Shown here piece after piece: positions 50,961 to 58,584 of a stretch of 64,000 nt of DNA. This stretch comes from Variovorax sp. PBS-H4 (GTDB lineage Bacteria; Pseudomonadota; Gammaproteobacteria; Burkholderiales; Burkholderiaceae_C). How positions within the stretch are numbered: position 1 is the first letter of the stretch; each line of letters begins with the position of its first letter. The translations under genes and the position numbers were made by a program. The notes beneath the pieces are model-generated. The model had not been told where the DNA came from. It made no database searches and was given only the letters and a program-made list of their open reading frames with translations. The DNA lies in assembly GCF_901827205.1 (NCBI RefSeq), contig NZ_LR594675.1, forward strand, positions 4,154,001 to 4,218,000, read 5' to 3'.

Positions 50961-51785
50961 CTAGGGCTGCGGCTCGAACCGGGGCGAGCGCCGCTCCAAG
51001 TTGGCGCGCACGGCCTCTGTCTGGTTGGCGCTGCCGACCAGCGCCTTCTGCTCGACCGACTCGGCCAGAAGCAGGTCGGCCGCGCTGTGTGCCGTCGCCG
51101 CGTTCAGCAGCCGCTTGCCGGCCCGGATGGCGTCAGGGCTCTTCTGCGCGATCTCGTGCGCCATCTGCAGGGCATCGGCCAGGGGGTCCACCGAGACGCG
51201 CGTTGCAAAGCCCAGGGCGACGGCCTCCTCGCCGGAGAAAACGCGGCCGGTGAAGGTGAGCTCGCGCACCACGTCGGTCCGGGCCAGCTCGCGCATCAGC
51301 ACCATGCCGCCCATGTCGGGCACCAGGCCCCACTTGATCTCCATCACCGACAGCCGGGTGTCGGGCGCGACCAGCCGGATGTCGGCGCCCAGCGCCACCT
51401 GCAGCCCGCCGCCGAAGGCCACGCCGTGCACGGCGGCGATCACCGGCACCGGCACATCGCGCCAGACCATGGCGACCTGCTGCGCCGCGTTGGCGATGCC
51501 ATGGGTGCGCACCAGCAGGTCGGACACCGCATGCCTTCCGATCACGCCGCTGCCGGCACCCTGCTGCATGCGTTCGAAGGACTGCATGTCCAGCCCGGCG
51601 CAGAAGGCCTTGCCGCGGCCGGCCAGCACCACGGCGCGCACGCGAGCGTCCTGCCGCAACTGCTCGCCGGCGTCGATCAGTGCATCGAACATCGAGGGGT
51701 CCAGCGCGTTCATCTTGTCGGCGCGCGCCAACTGCAGCTCGACCACGCCGTCGGCGTGGCGGATGATTTCGATGCGTTCGTTCAT
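50961..51785 (-). CDS. Crotonase/enoyl-CoA hydratase family protein
   Basis: A 274-residue crotonase-fold protein. The oxyanion-hole segments AGRGKAFCAGLDM and AAVHGVAFGGGLQVALGADIRL are present. Of the two catalytic Glu positions of enoyl-CoA hydratase, the segment MEIKWGLVPDMGG has Asp in the second position, as in many paralogues with isomerase or other activities. It acts on an acyl-CoA, possibly fatty acid. Divergent from the DUF488 gene. Confidence 0.92.
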   Translation of the reverse strand: MNERIEIIRHADGVVELQLARADKMNALDPSMFDALIDAGEQLRQDARVRAVVLAGRGKAFCAGLDMQSFERMQQGAGSGVIGRHAVSDLLVRTHGIANAAQQVAMVWRDVPVPVIAAVHGVAFGGGLQVALGADIRLVAPDTRLSVMEIKWGLVPDMGGMVLMRELARTDVVRELTFTGRVFSGEEAVALGFATRVSVDPLADALQMAHEIAQKSPDAIRAGKRLLNAATAHSAADLLLAESVEQKALVGSANQTEAVRANLERRSPRFEPQP

Positions 51786-51882
51786 GCCGGGTCTCCAGGT
51801 TTTGCGGCGCGAGTATCGATGCTCGGCGATGATCGCGCCTGTCGCCTCGGCAGCATCACGAGGCAGCTCCAGGAGGATATCC

Positions 51883-52272
51883 ATGGCCGTCAGAATCGTC
51901 CGTCTCGGCAGTGAGCGCAGCCCCGGCGAAGGCTTGCGCATCGGCACCGTGCGCCGCCCGCCGCGCGGCGTGTCGAAGTCCGAGTTCGCCTCGCAGGACT
52001 GGTACGACGTGTGGTACCCCAACCTCGCGCCCTCGGTCGAGACCATGAAGGCCGCGCAGGCCGCCGAGACGCCAGCGCAATGGGCCGCCTTCGGGCGCAG
52101 GTTCAAGGCAGAGATGGCCGAGCCCGACGCCAGCCGCAGCCTGGACCTGCTGGCGGCGCTGTCGCACCAGAGCAATTTCTCGGTCGGCTGCTACTGCGAA
52201 GACGAGTCGCATTGCCACCGCTCCTTTCTGCGCGAACTGCTGAAGGCACGCGGCGCGAAGATCGCCGAGTAA
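51883..52272 (+). CDS. DUF488 family protein
   Basis: A 129-residue protein with the DUF488 pattern: IRIGTVRRPPRGV, YDVWYPNLAPS, and the C-terminal VGCYCEDESHCHRSFLRELL with a Cys-x-Cys and Cys-His cluster likely to bind metal. A strong AGGAGG ribosome site precedes the ATG. The function of this family is unknown. Confidence 0.88.
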   Translation: MAVRIVRLGSERSPGEGLRIGTVRRPPRGVSKSEFASQDWYDVWYPNLAPSVETMKAAQAAETPAQWAAFGRRFKAEMAEPDASRSLDLLAALSHQSNFSVGCYCEDESHCHRSFLRELLKARGAKIAE

Positions 52273-52298
52273 GTCGTGGGACCGGAAGCCCGACTGTC

Positions 52299-53201
52299 CT
52301 ACCGCTGCGCCTTGTCCTTCTGGTTCTGGGCTTCGATGTGCTCGCGCGCTTCCTGCCATTGGGCGTCGCTCCACTCCCGCAGCTCGTAGAAGTTGCCGCC
52401 GGTGGCCAGGGCCTGGCCACCGTCCATCATGATGCTCTGCCCGGTCAGCCAGTCGCACTGGCCGGGGGCCATCAGGAAGGCGGCGAGGTTCTGCAGCTCG
52501 CTCATTCGGCCGGTGCGCGCCATCGGGTTGCGCAGCTTGCTGCGCGCTCCGGGCTCCTCGCCGGGATTGAGCCGCTTGCTCATGCCTTCGGTCGGAATCT
52601 CGCCCGGGCCCACGGCATTGAGCCGGATGCCGTAGCGCGCCCATTCGATCGCCAGCGACTTGGTCATCACCTCGACGCCGGCCTTGCTCATGGCCGACGG
52701 AACGACGTAGGGGCCGCCGTTGTCGACCCAGGTCACGATGATGCTCATGACGCTGCGGTACGGATCGCTCGGCTGCCACTGCCCGCCCCTGGCCTCTGCG
52801 ATCCAGCGCTTGCCGACCGCCTGCGTCACGTAGAAGCTGCCGTGGAAGACGATGTTGGCGACGGCATCGAAGGCGCGCGAAGAGAGGCTCTCCGTGGGCG
52901 CCACGAAGTTGCCGGCCGCGTTGTTGACCAGCCCGGTCAACCCGCCGCTTTGCCAGAGCGCCTCGACCATCTCCTCCACGCTCTGCGCGTTGCGGATGTC
53001 GACCCCGAAGGCATCGACCCTGCGGTCGGGAAACTGGGTGCGCCATTGCGCCGCCGTCTCCTCGACCACCGACTGGCGCCGGCCGCAAATCGCAATATCG
53101 GCACCCAGCGCCAGGAAGCGCTCGGCCATCGCTTTGCCGAGACCGGTGCCGCCCCCGGTGACAAGAATCCGGCGGCCGGCCATGAGATTGCTTTGGTACA
53201 T
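52299..53201 (-). CDS. SDR family oxidoreductase, 2,4-dienoyl-CoA-reductase-like
   Basis: A 300-residue SDR. The cofactor motif ILVTGGGTGLGKAMAERFL, NNAAGNF and the Lys-bearing segment PSAMSKAGVEVMTKSLAIEW are present; the Tyr of the usual Tyr-x3-Lys is replaced by Ser, as in the dienoyl-CoA reductase branch. The VGPGEIPTEG and TGQSIMMDGG segments support this placement. Start at 53201 has no strong ribosome site. Likely NADPH-dependent reduction of 2,4-dienoyl-CoA in unsaturated fatty acid breakdown; fits the nearby crotonase gene. Confidence 0.88.
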   Translation of the reverse strand: MYQSNLMAGRRILVTGGGTGLGKAMAERFLALGADIAICGRRQSVVEETAAQWRTQFPDRRVDAFGVDIRNAQSVEEMVEALWQSGGLTGLVNNAAGNFVAPTESLSSRAFDAVANIVFHGSFYVTQAVGKRWIAEARGGQWQPSDPYRSVMSIIVTWVDNGGPYVVPSAMSKAGVEVMTKSLAIEWARYGIRLNAVGPGEIPTEGMSKRLNPGEEPGARSKLRNPMARTGRMSELQNLAAFLMAPGQCDWLTGQSIMMDGGQALATGGNFYELREWSDAQWQEAREHIEAQNQKDKAQR

Positions 53202-53272
53202 GTGGTCTCCTGGTTGAAAGAGCTGTGCAGGCGCATCGTAGAGCGAGCCGGCCGAGCCGGTAAGCTCCCAAG

Positions 53273-54175
53273 GTGACAGCACCGCCCAAGGACACGCCCA
53301 TGCCGCCTTTTCCCGATCTTGTCGCCGCGCCCCTTTCGGGCGTGCGCGTGCTGAGCCTTGCGCTCAACCTGCCCGGCCCCGCGGCCCTGATGCGCTGCCG
53401 CGCCATGGGCGCCAGCTGCCTGAAGTTCGAGCCACCCGGCGGCGACCCGATGGCCCACTACAACCAAGCCGCCTATGCCGCGCTGCACGAAGGCGTGACG
53501 ATCGAGCCGGCCGACCTGAAGACCGAGGCCGGCCTGGCGCAGCTGCACCGGGCCCTCGACCAGACCGAAGTCCTGCTGACCTCCTTCCGCCCCTCCGCCC
53601 TCGCCAAGCTCGGCCTGGGGTGGGACGCGTTGCACGCCCGGCATCCCGCGCTTTGCCAGGTGGCAATCGTCGGCGCTCCTGGCGCGCGGGCCGAGGAACC
53701 CGGCCACGACCTCACCTACCTGGCCGAAAGCGGCTTGGTCACCGGCACCGAGCTGCCGCCGACCCTTTATGCGGACATGGGCGGCGCGCTGCTGGCGAGC
53801 GAGGCGGTGCTCAAGGCCGTGCTCTGCGCCCGCGGACAGCCGGGCACCGGCCTGTACCTCGAAGTTGCACTCAACGCCTCGGCCGACTGGCTCGCGCTGC
53901 CGCGCAGCTGGGGCCTGACGCGCCCGACGGGTGCCGTCGGGGGCGCCCACGCGGGCTACCGTGTCTACCCCTGCGCCGATGGCCGGGTGGCAGTGGCCGC
54001 ACTGGAGCCCCATTTCGCGGCGCGGCTTTGCGAGGCGGCAGGCCTCGGCACCCAGGACATGATGGCGCCGGCAGCGCGCGCAGCCTTGGCCGACTGGCTG
54101 CGGACCCGCACGCGCGCCGAGCTTGAGGTCATGGCCCGCGAGCGCGATGTGCCGCTTCTCACGCTGGAACCCTGA
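53273..54175 (+). CDS. Short class III (CaiB/BaiF) CoA-transferase-like protein
   Basis: A 300-residue protein with the family opening PLSGVRVLSLALNLPGPAALMRCRAMGASCLKFEPP, LTSFRPSALAKLGLGWDAL and an Asp candidate in GHDLTYLAESG. Usual members have about 400 residues; here the C-terminal swapped part is shortened and the protein ends soon after the domain that follows VALNASADWLALP. It is a known short subgroup (alpha-methylacyl-CoA racemase-like). GTG at 53273 is given; ATG at 53300 is an alternative start. Confidence 0.88.
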   Translation: MTAPPKDTPMPPFPDLVAAPLSGVRVLSLALNLPGPAALMRCRAMGASCLKFEPPGGDPMAHYNQAAYAALHEGVTIEPADLKTEAGLAQLHRALDQTEVLLTSFRPSALAKLGLGWDALHARHPALCQVAIVGAPGARAEEPGHDLTYLAESGLVTGTELPPTLYADMGGALLASEAVLKAVLCARGQPGTGLYLEVALNASADWLALPRSWGLTRPTGAVGGAHAGYRVYPCADGRVAVAALEPHFAARLCEAAGLGTQDMMAPAARAALADWLRTRTRAELEVMARERDVPLLTLEP

Positions 54176-54180
54176 GCCCG

Positions 54181-54225
54181 CCCCGCTGCGTTCGACTTCC
54201 GGCGCGATGCTCGCCCGCAGCGGGG
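54181..54225. terminator. Long inverted repeat downstream of the CoA-transferase gene
   Basis: CCCCGCTGCG (54181-54190) and CGCAGCGGGG (54216-54225) are perfectly complementary over 10 bases with a 25-base loop, six bases after the stop at 54175. No T-run follows, so a rho-independent terminator is uncertain, but the stem is strong. Confidence 0.4.
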
Positions 54226-54286
54226 CCAGTTTGAATCACAATCCCACTCGCGCTTTTCCCGGCAAGCTCTGCAACCCTCTTTCGTC

Positions 54287-54778
54287 ATGACCGTGCAAGC
54301 CCCGCTGCTGAGTCCAGAGCACATCGCGATGATCGACAAGGGCGTCTCGGCCATCGTGGCCTCGCGCAACGCCGCCCACCGTCCCAGCCTGATGCGCGCA
54401 GTCGGCGCCGGCATTTCGGCCGACGGCGGCGAAATCACCGTGTACCTTTCGCGCAGCCAGTCGCGCCAACTGCTGCAGGATGTCGCCGCGACCGGGCAGC
54501 TGGCGGTGGTCTTCAGCGAGCCGTTGAGCCACCGCACGGTGCAGGTCAAGGCGAGGGCGGCACAACTGCGCGCGGCCGACGACAGCGACCTGCCCTGCCT
54601 GCGCCGCTACCTGGCCTCGATGGAACACGAGGTCGCCTGCGTCGGCTTCGACGCCGCATTCGTGCGCGCCATGCTGGCCTGCAGCCTTCAGGACATGGTG
54701 GCGATCCGCTTCGCACCCAGCGAGGCCTACGACCAGACGCCCGGCCCGCGCGCCGGCAGCGCGCTGCCGGCCGCATGA
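54287..54778 (+). CDS. Pyridoxamine-phosphate-oxidase-fold (FMN-binding split-barrel) protein
   Basis: A 163-residue protein resembling the PNPOx-like split barrel (ASRNAAHRPSLMRAVGAGISADGGEITVYLSRSQSRQLLQDVAATGQLAVVFSEPLSHRTVQVKA). Such proteins bind FMN, haem or F420. Catalytic residues of true pyridoxamine-phosphate oxidase are not recognisable. It overlaps the following sensor-like gene by four bases, so the two are coupled. Confidence 0.8.
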   Translation: MTVQAPLLSPEHIAMIDKGVSAIVASRNAAHRPSLMRAVGAGISADGGEITVYLSRSQSRQLLQDVAATGQLAVVFSEPLSHRTVQVKARAAQLRAADDSDLPCLRRYLASMEHEVACVGFDAAFVRAMLACSLQDMVAIRFAPSEAYDQTPGPRAGSALPAA

Positions 54779-56121
54779 ACGCCGCACCGTCCCTGCCCTC
54801 CATCCGCGCCTGCCTGGAAGGCGCGATCCCGGCCATGATGGCGACCTGCGCAGCGGACGGCACCCCGAATGTCGCCTACATCTCCCAGGTCTACTACGTG
54901 GACGAGCGCCACGTCGCGCTGTCGTTCCAGTTCTTCAACAAGACACGCCAGAACATCCTGGCCAATCCGCACGCAACCGTGCTCGTGATGGATCCGGTCA
55001 CGGCCGTGTTCTACCGGCTCCAACTTCGCTACCTGCGCACCGAGACCGAAGGCCCGCTGTTCGAAGGCATGAAGGCGCAGTTGGCGGGCATCGCGTCCTA
55101 TTCCGGCATGGCCGGCGTGTTCCGTCTGCTGGGCTCCGACATCTATGAGGTCGAGGCCATCGAACGCCTCGAAGGCGAATGCCTGCCTGCCGCGCCGCGC
55201 CCGGCCCTGCTGGCCGGGGTGCGCCGCGCGGCGGAACGCCTGACGGCCTGCGCTGCCACCGATGAGCTGCTGCAGGCCGCGCTCGCCGCGCTCAACGACC
55301 ACCTGGACATCCGCCACGCGATGATCCTCGTGCTCGATGCGCCGGCACAGCGCCTCTACACCGTGGCCAGCTGCGGCTACGCGACTTCCGGCGTCGGCTC
55401 CGAGATCGAGATGGGCCACGGCGTCATCGGCATGGCGGCGCGCGAACGCACGCCAGTGCGCATCAGCCACATGACGAATGCAGCGGCCTACAGCCACGCG
55501 GTGCGCATCAGCCTGCGCGAGAGCCAGCCCGGCCTGGCGCTGGAGACCGAGATTCCCTTTCCGGGCCTGCCCGAGCCGCACAGCCAGTTGGCGGTTCCGA
55601 TCCTTTCCACCGGCCGCTTGCTGGGCGTGCTGTTCGTCGAGAGTCCGCGGGACATGCGCTTCGCCTTCGAGGACGAGGACGCGCTGGTCGCCATCGCCGG
55701 GCACCTGGGGGCCGCACTGGACCTGCTCCACACCTCGGCCGAGCCGGCGCCGCCGGAGGAGCCGGCCGAAGCCGATACCCCTTTGGTGAGCGGCGCGCCG
55801 CTGCCGGTTCGCCATTACCTCGTCAACAACAGCGTGTTCGTGGGCGACAGCTACCTCATCAAGGGTGTCGCCGGCGCCATCCTGGGCAAGCTGCTGCGCG
55901 AGCATGCGCAACTCGGCCGCAGCGAGTTCACCAACCGCGAGCTGCGGCTGGACCCTGCCCTGCGCCTGCCCGACCTGTCGGACAACCTGGAGGCGCGCCT
56001 GGTCCTGTTGCAGCGTCGCCTGGCCGAGCAGTGCCCCGATATCCGCATCGAGAAAACCGGGCGTGGCCGCTTCCGCCTTCGCCTCGAGCGGCCGATCTCG
56101 CTCGACGAGATTCCAGCCTAG
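54775..56121 (+). CDS. PNPOx-fold / GAF domain multi-domain sensor-like protein
   Basis: A 448-residue protein with three parts. Residues about 1-130 form a pyridoxamine-phosphate-oxidase-like split barrel (MMATCAADGTPNVAYISQVYYVDERHVALS). Residues about 150-320 form a GAF domain (ACAATDELLQAALAALNDHLDIRHAMILVLD up to SQLAVPILSTGRLLGVLFVES). After a Pro/Glu-rich linker, about 345-448 is a helical, possibly DNA-binding, region (SYLIKGVAGAILGKLLREHAQ then FTNRELRLDP). A redox- or ligand-sensing role is inferred. Its stop overlaps the hemerythrin gene tail to tail by 4 bases. Confidence 0.85.
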   Translation: MNAAPSLPSIRACLEGAIPAMMATCAADGTPNVAYISQVYYVDERHVALSFQFFNKTRQNILANPHATVLVMDPVTAVFYRLQLRYLRTETEGPLFEGMKAQLAGIASYSGMAGVFRLLGSDIYEVEAIERLEGECLPAAPRPALLAGVRRAAERLTACAATDELLQAALAALNDHLDIRHAMILVLDAPAQRLYTVASCGYATSGVGSEIEMGHGVIGMAARERTPVRISHMTNAAAYSHAVRISLRESQPGLALETEIPFPGLPEPHSQLAVPILSTGRLLGVLFVESPRDMRFAFEDEDALVAIAGHLGAALDLLHTSAEPAPPEEPAEADTPLVSGAPLPVRHYLVNNSVFVGDSYLIKGVAGAILGKLLREHAQLGRSEFTNRELRLDPALRLPDLSDNLEARLVLLQRRLAEQCPDIRIEKTGRGRFRLRLERPISLDEIPA

Positions 56122-56864
56122 GCGTCAGGTTCCAGGCCAAGGCTGGCTGAGAGCTTGGCCCACTCCCGCGCCCCAAGATGCGGGCGCACCACCTCGAGCG
56201 CGGCCGCGAAGGCAGGTGCAGGGGCCTGCGCTCGCATGTCGGCCATCATCCCGGCGCGCTCGGCCGGGTTCATGAAGGGCACCAGCCAGCGCAGCGTGAA
56301 CATCATCTCTTCCGGCGGGATGGAGGCGACCAGCGCGTCGTGGATCTCGGCCAGTTCGGCATCGGTGTAGCGCCCCCACAGCACCGCGTTGTGCGCCGTC
56401 TCCTCGACATGCATGTGCTCGAAGTTGTGGGCAATGAAAAGCGACAGGGCGCGGTAGAGCGCCAGCGTACCGGCGGCGCGGGCATCCGGCTCACACGCCA
56501 GGAGCGCGGTGGCCTGTGCAGCGAGCACGCCGATCTCTTCCTCGTGCTCTGCATGTTCGTGTGCGATCTGGCTGCTGGCGCCCGGCGCGCGGGCTTCCAT
56601 GGCCTTGTGGACGAACTCGTTCTCGTGCCGCAGGTGCGAGCGGCAGAAGTCGAGCAGTTGCAGCACGCGCTGCGTGGCTTGCGCCAGTTCGAGCGTGTCC
56701 TCGAAATCCGCGCGCCCGAGGCCGAGCAGGGTGTCGGCCATCAGCGCGCGAAGCGCCTTGTGGATGCCGGCGTAGAGGTCGATGCGCGGTGCGGCGGCCA
56801 CCTGGGCTACCTGGGCCACCTGGCGCATCTCGCGTTGATCAATGTTCATGGGGACTTTCTTCAT
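56118..56864 (-). CDS. Hemerythrin HHE-like protein
   Basis: A 248-residue helical protein. The HHE iron-ligand pattern is visible: IHKALRALM, HLRHENEFVHKAM, HEHAEHEEE and FIAHNFEHMHVEETAHN. Hemerythrin-like domains bind a di-iron centre and O2, or act in iron-sulfur repair and NO/peroxide response. The ATG at 56864 is given; another ATG at 56849 is possible. It is convergent with the GAF-domain gene. Confidence 0.87.
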   Translation of the reverse strand: MKKVPMNIDQREMRQVAQVAQVAAAPRIDLYAGIHKALRALMADTLLGLGRADFEDTLELAQATQRVLQLLDFCRSHLRHENEFVHKAMEARAPGASSQIAHEHAEHEEEIGVLAAQATALLACEPDARAAGTLALYRALSLFIAHNFEHMHVEETAHNAVLWGRYTDAELAEIHDALVASIPPEEMMFTLRWLVPFMNPAERAGMMADMRAQAPAPAFAAALEVVRPHLGAREWAKLSASLGLEPDA

Positions 56865-57100
56865 AAGGCGGCCGCTGCACCATGCACCGGCCTGCTGGGG
56901 AAGAAGTCTAGAAACAGCGGTCCCGGGGCGCTGCTAAGAATTGCTTATGCGATCCCTCACGGAATCTTAAATTTGGTGCCTGCGCATGGGCGCATCGTCC
57001 TAGGCGAGCCCACCTAGAAACAGCACGCGCATCTTGTTGAGGCCCTGCCGGCTCGCTACGCTGGAGGCGGGGGCGGGATGCTCCCGCCCGGGAGAGCGCC

Positions 57101-57547
57101 ATGTATGAACGCATACTCGTCGCCACCGATGGTTCCGAGCTTTCGGAACTTGCCGTGACCGCCTCGATCGACCTCGCCCTGTTGATGAACGCGGAGCTGG
57201 TCGCCGTCAAGGTGGTCCACCACTACCCTGCCGGCTACTTCGAAGGCTCGCTGCTGCTGAGCCAGATGGAGGTCCAGCGCCTGCAGCACCAGGCTGACGC
57301 CGAGGCCCAGCGCGTGGTCGACGCGGTCAAGGCCAAGGCAGACGCCCGAGGCGTGAAGGGCACACGCGCGGTCATCATGAAGTCGGAGCTGATCTCCGAG
57401 GCCATCATCGAAGCCGCGCGCGTCCACGAGAGCGACCTGATCGTGATGGCCTCGCACGGCCGCCGTGGCATCAGGCGCCTGTTGATGGGCAGCGAGACCC
57501 TGCATGTCCTGACGCATTCGCACACGCCGGTGCTGGTGCTGCGCTAG
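57101..57547 (+). CDS. Universal stress protein (UspA family)
   Basis: A 148-residue cytoplasmic Usp with ATP-binding pattern: MYERILVATDGSELSE at the N-terminus and the phosphate loop ASHGRRGIRRLLMGSET (G-x2-G-x9-G-S type) near the C-terminus. Length is typical. It is upstream of and convergent with a START-like gene. The 236 bases before it have an AT-rich patch (about 56963-56975) that could belong to its promoter. Confidence 0.94.
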   Translation: MYERILVATDGSELSELAVTASIDLALLMNAELVAVKVVHHYPAGYFEGSLLLSQMEVQRLQHQADAEAQRVVDAVKAKADARGVKGTRAVIMKSELISEAIIEAARVHESDLIVMASHGRRGIRRLLMGSETLHVLTHSHTPVLVLR

Positions 57548-57549
57548 GG

Positions 57550-57571
57550 ACCGGGCCTACGGCTTCCCGGT
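57550..57571. terminator. Candidate stem-loop at a convergent gene junction
   Basis: ACCGGG (57550-57555) pairs with CCCGGT (57566-57571) across a 10-base loop between the convergent usp and START-like genes. There is no T-run; support is only moderate. Confidence 0.3.
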
Positions 57572-58528
57572 GTCACGCCGGCGGTCGGTGCGCTTGTGCT
57601 CGAGGTAGGTCGCGAGGTCGACCTCGTGCAGCTGCGCGGGGTATTGCTCGATCTCCTCGAACCAGCGGTGCAGCCGTTTGTCGGCGCGCTGCGGCGGCGG
57701 CGTGCCGAGGCCGTCCAGGTAGGCATCCAGGGCAAAGAAGTAGCGCATTGCGTTGCGCTCCGTCAGCCCTCGCAGGCCGCGGATGTAGTCGGGCTCGCCG
57801 CCCGGCGTCTTGCCGGTCACGGTGAAGCCCATCTTGTGGCTGCCGAAGGTCGCGAGGTAGGCCATGGTGGCCAGCCGCGCCACCATGTTGTGGTCGTAGG
57901 CGTAGCGGAAATGCAGGAACGTCTGGCGCTCGCCGAGCGGCACGGCCTCGAGCGTCACGCGGTAGTTGCTGGTGCCCAGCGGGCCGCTCTCGGCCGACAG
58001 CCTGACCTCGAGGTAGTCGCGGGAGGTTTCGACGACGCGATGCACGAAGCTGAGCTCGAAGGCGTCCTCCACCGGCTTGTCGTAGCGCGGCACCACGCTG
58101 AGCGTGAGGGTCTCGCCCTCGGGCTGCCGGCTGACCGGAGTGCCTTCGCCTGCGGCTGCGGTGCTATCGGCCTTCGGAGCGGCCGTGCGGCTCAGGCGGC
58201 AGCGGCGATTGTTGATGTGCAGCAGCAGCATCTCGCACCACTGCGCGCCGTCTGCGAGCGCGGCGCGCACCTGTTCCAGCGGGTGGTCGACCACCGCGTA
58301 GACATCGCCCTGGAGCCCGCTATCCGTCTCGGCCGACTCCAGGTGAACCGGCCGGCGCAGCGGACTGCTGGCGAGCTGGCCAGCGAGCTTGCGGTGCTGC
58401 TCGCGAAGTGAAGCCGCCGAGCCGGCGTCGGGCGGGGCTGCCCCGGCGCCGAGCGCGCAGGCGGCGAGCAACAGGCCGAGGCCCGCGCGAGACGCGAGGC
58501 ATGGAAGGTGCGCTGGGTGCCGGCTCAT
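57557..58528 (-). CDS. START/lipid-binding-like putative lipoprotein with repeat insertion
   Basis: A 323-residue protein. A signal with a lipobox-like LLAAC suggests a lipoprotein. The body has the SRPBCC/START pattern (GLQGDVYAVVDHPLEQVRAALADGAQWCEMLLLHINNRRC, then DYLEVRLSAESGPLGTSNYRVTLEAVPL). Residues about 112-133 are encoded by a 67-base repeat that is also present at 33065-33131; the insertion keeps the frame. START at 58528 is chosen for the typical signal; an ATG at 58540 is possible. Lipid or hydrophobic-ligand binding is inferred only from the fold. Confidence 0.83.
   Translation of the reverse strand: MSRHPAHLPCLASRAGLGLLLAACALGAGAAPPDAGSAASLREQHRKLAGQLASSPLRRPVHLESAETDSGLQGDVYAVVDHPLEQVRAALADGAQWCEMLLLHINNRRCRLSRTAAPKADSTAAAGEGTPVSRQPEGETLTLSVVPRYDKPVEDAFELSFVHRVVETSRDYLEVRLSAESGPLGTSNYRVTLEAVPLGERQTFLHFRYAYDHNMVARLATMAYLATFGSHKMGFTVTGKTPGGEPDYIRGLRGLTERNAMRYFFALDAYLDGLGTPPPQRADKRLHRWFEEIEQYPAQLHEVDLATYLEHKRTDRRRDTGKP
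58129..58195 (-). repeat. 67-base in-frame repeat, copy B
   Basis: The minus strand here aligns gap-free to 33065-33131 with 8 mismatches in 67 bases. It is located inside the START-like gene and adds about 22 residues with the shared block GEGTPVSR. The frame of translation is the same as in copy A. Confidence 0.75.
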
Positions 58529-58584
58529 GCACCACACCATACAGCCAGCGCGCCGACCGCGCCTGCACAATCGCGTCGGACTGC

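Noticed and set aside
56908..57024. CTAGAAACAGC repeated at 56908-56918 and 57014-57024
   Set aside because: Only 11 bases, two copies 106 bases apart, no symmetry; could be chance and no protein is known to bind it.
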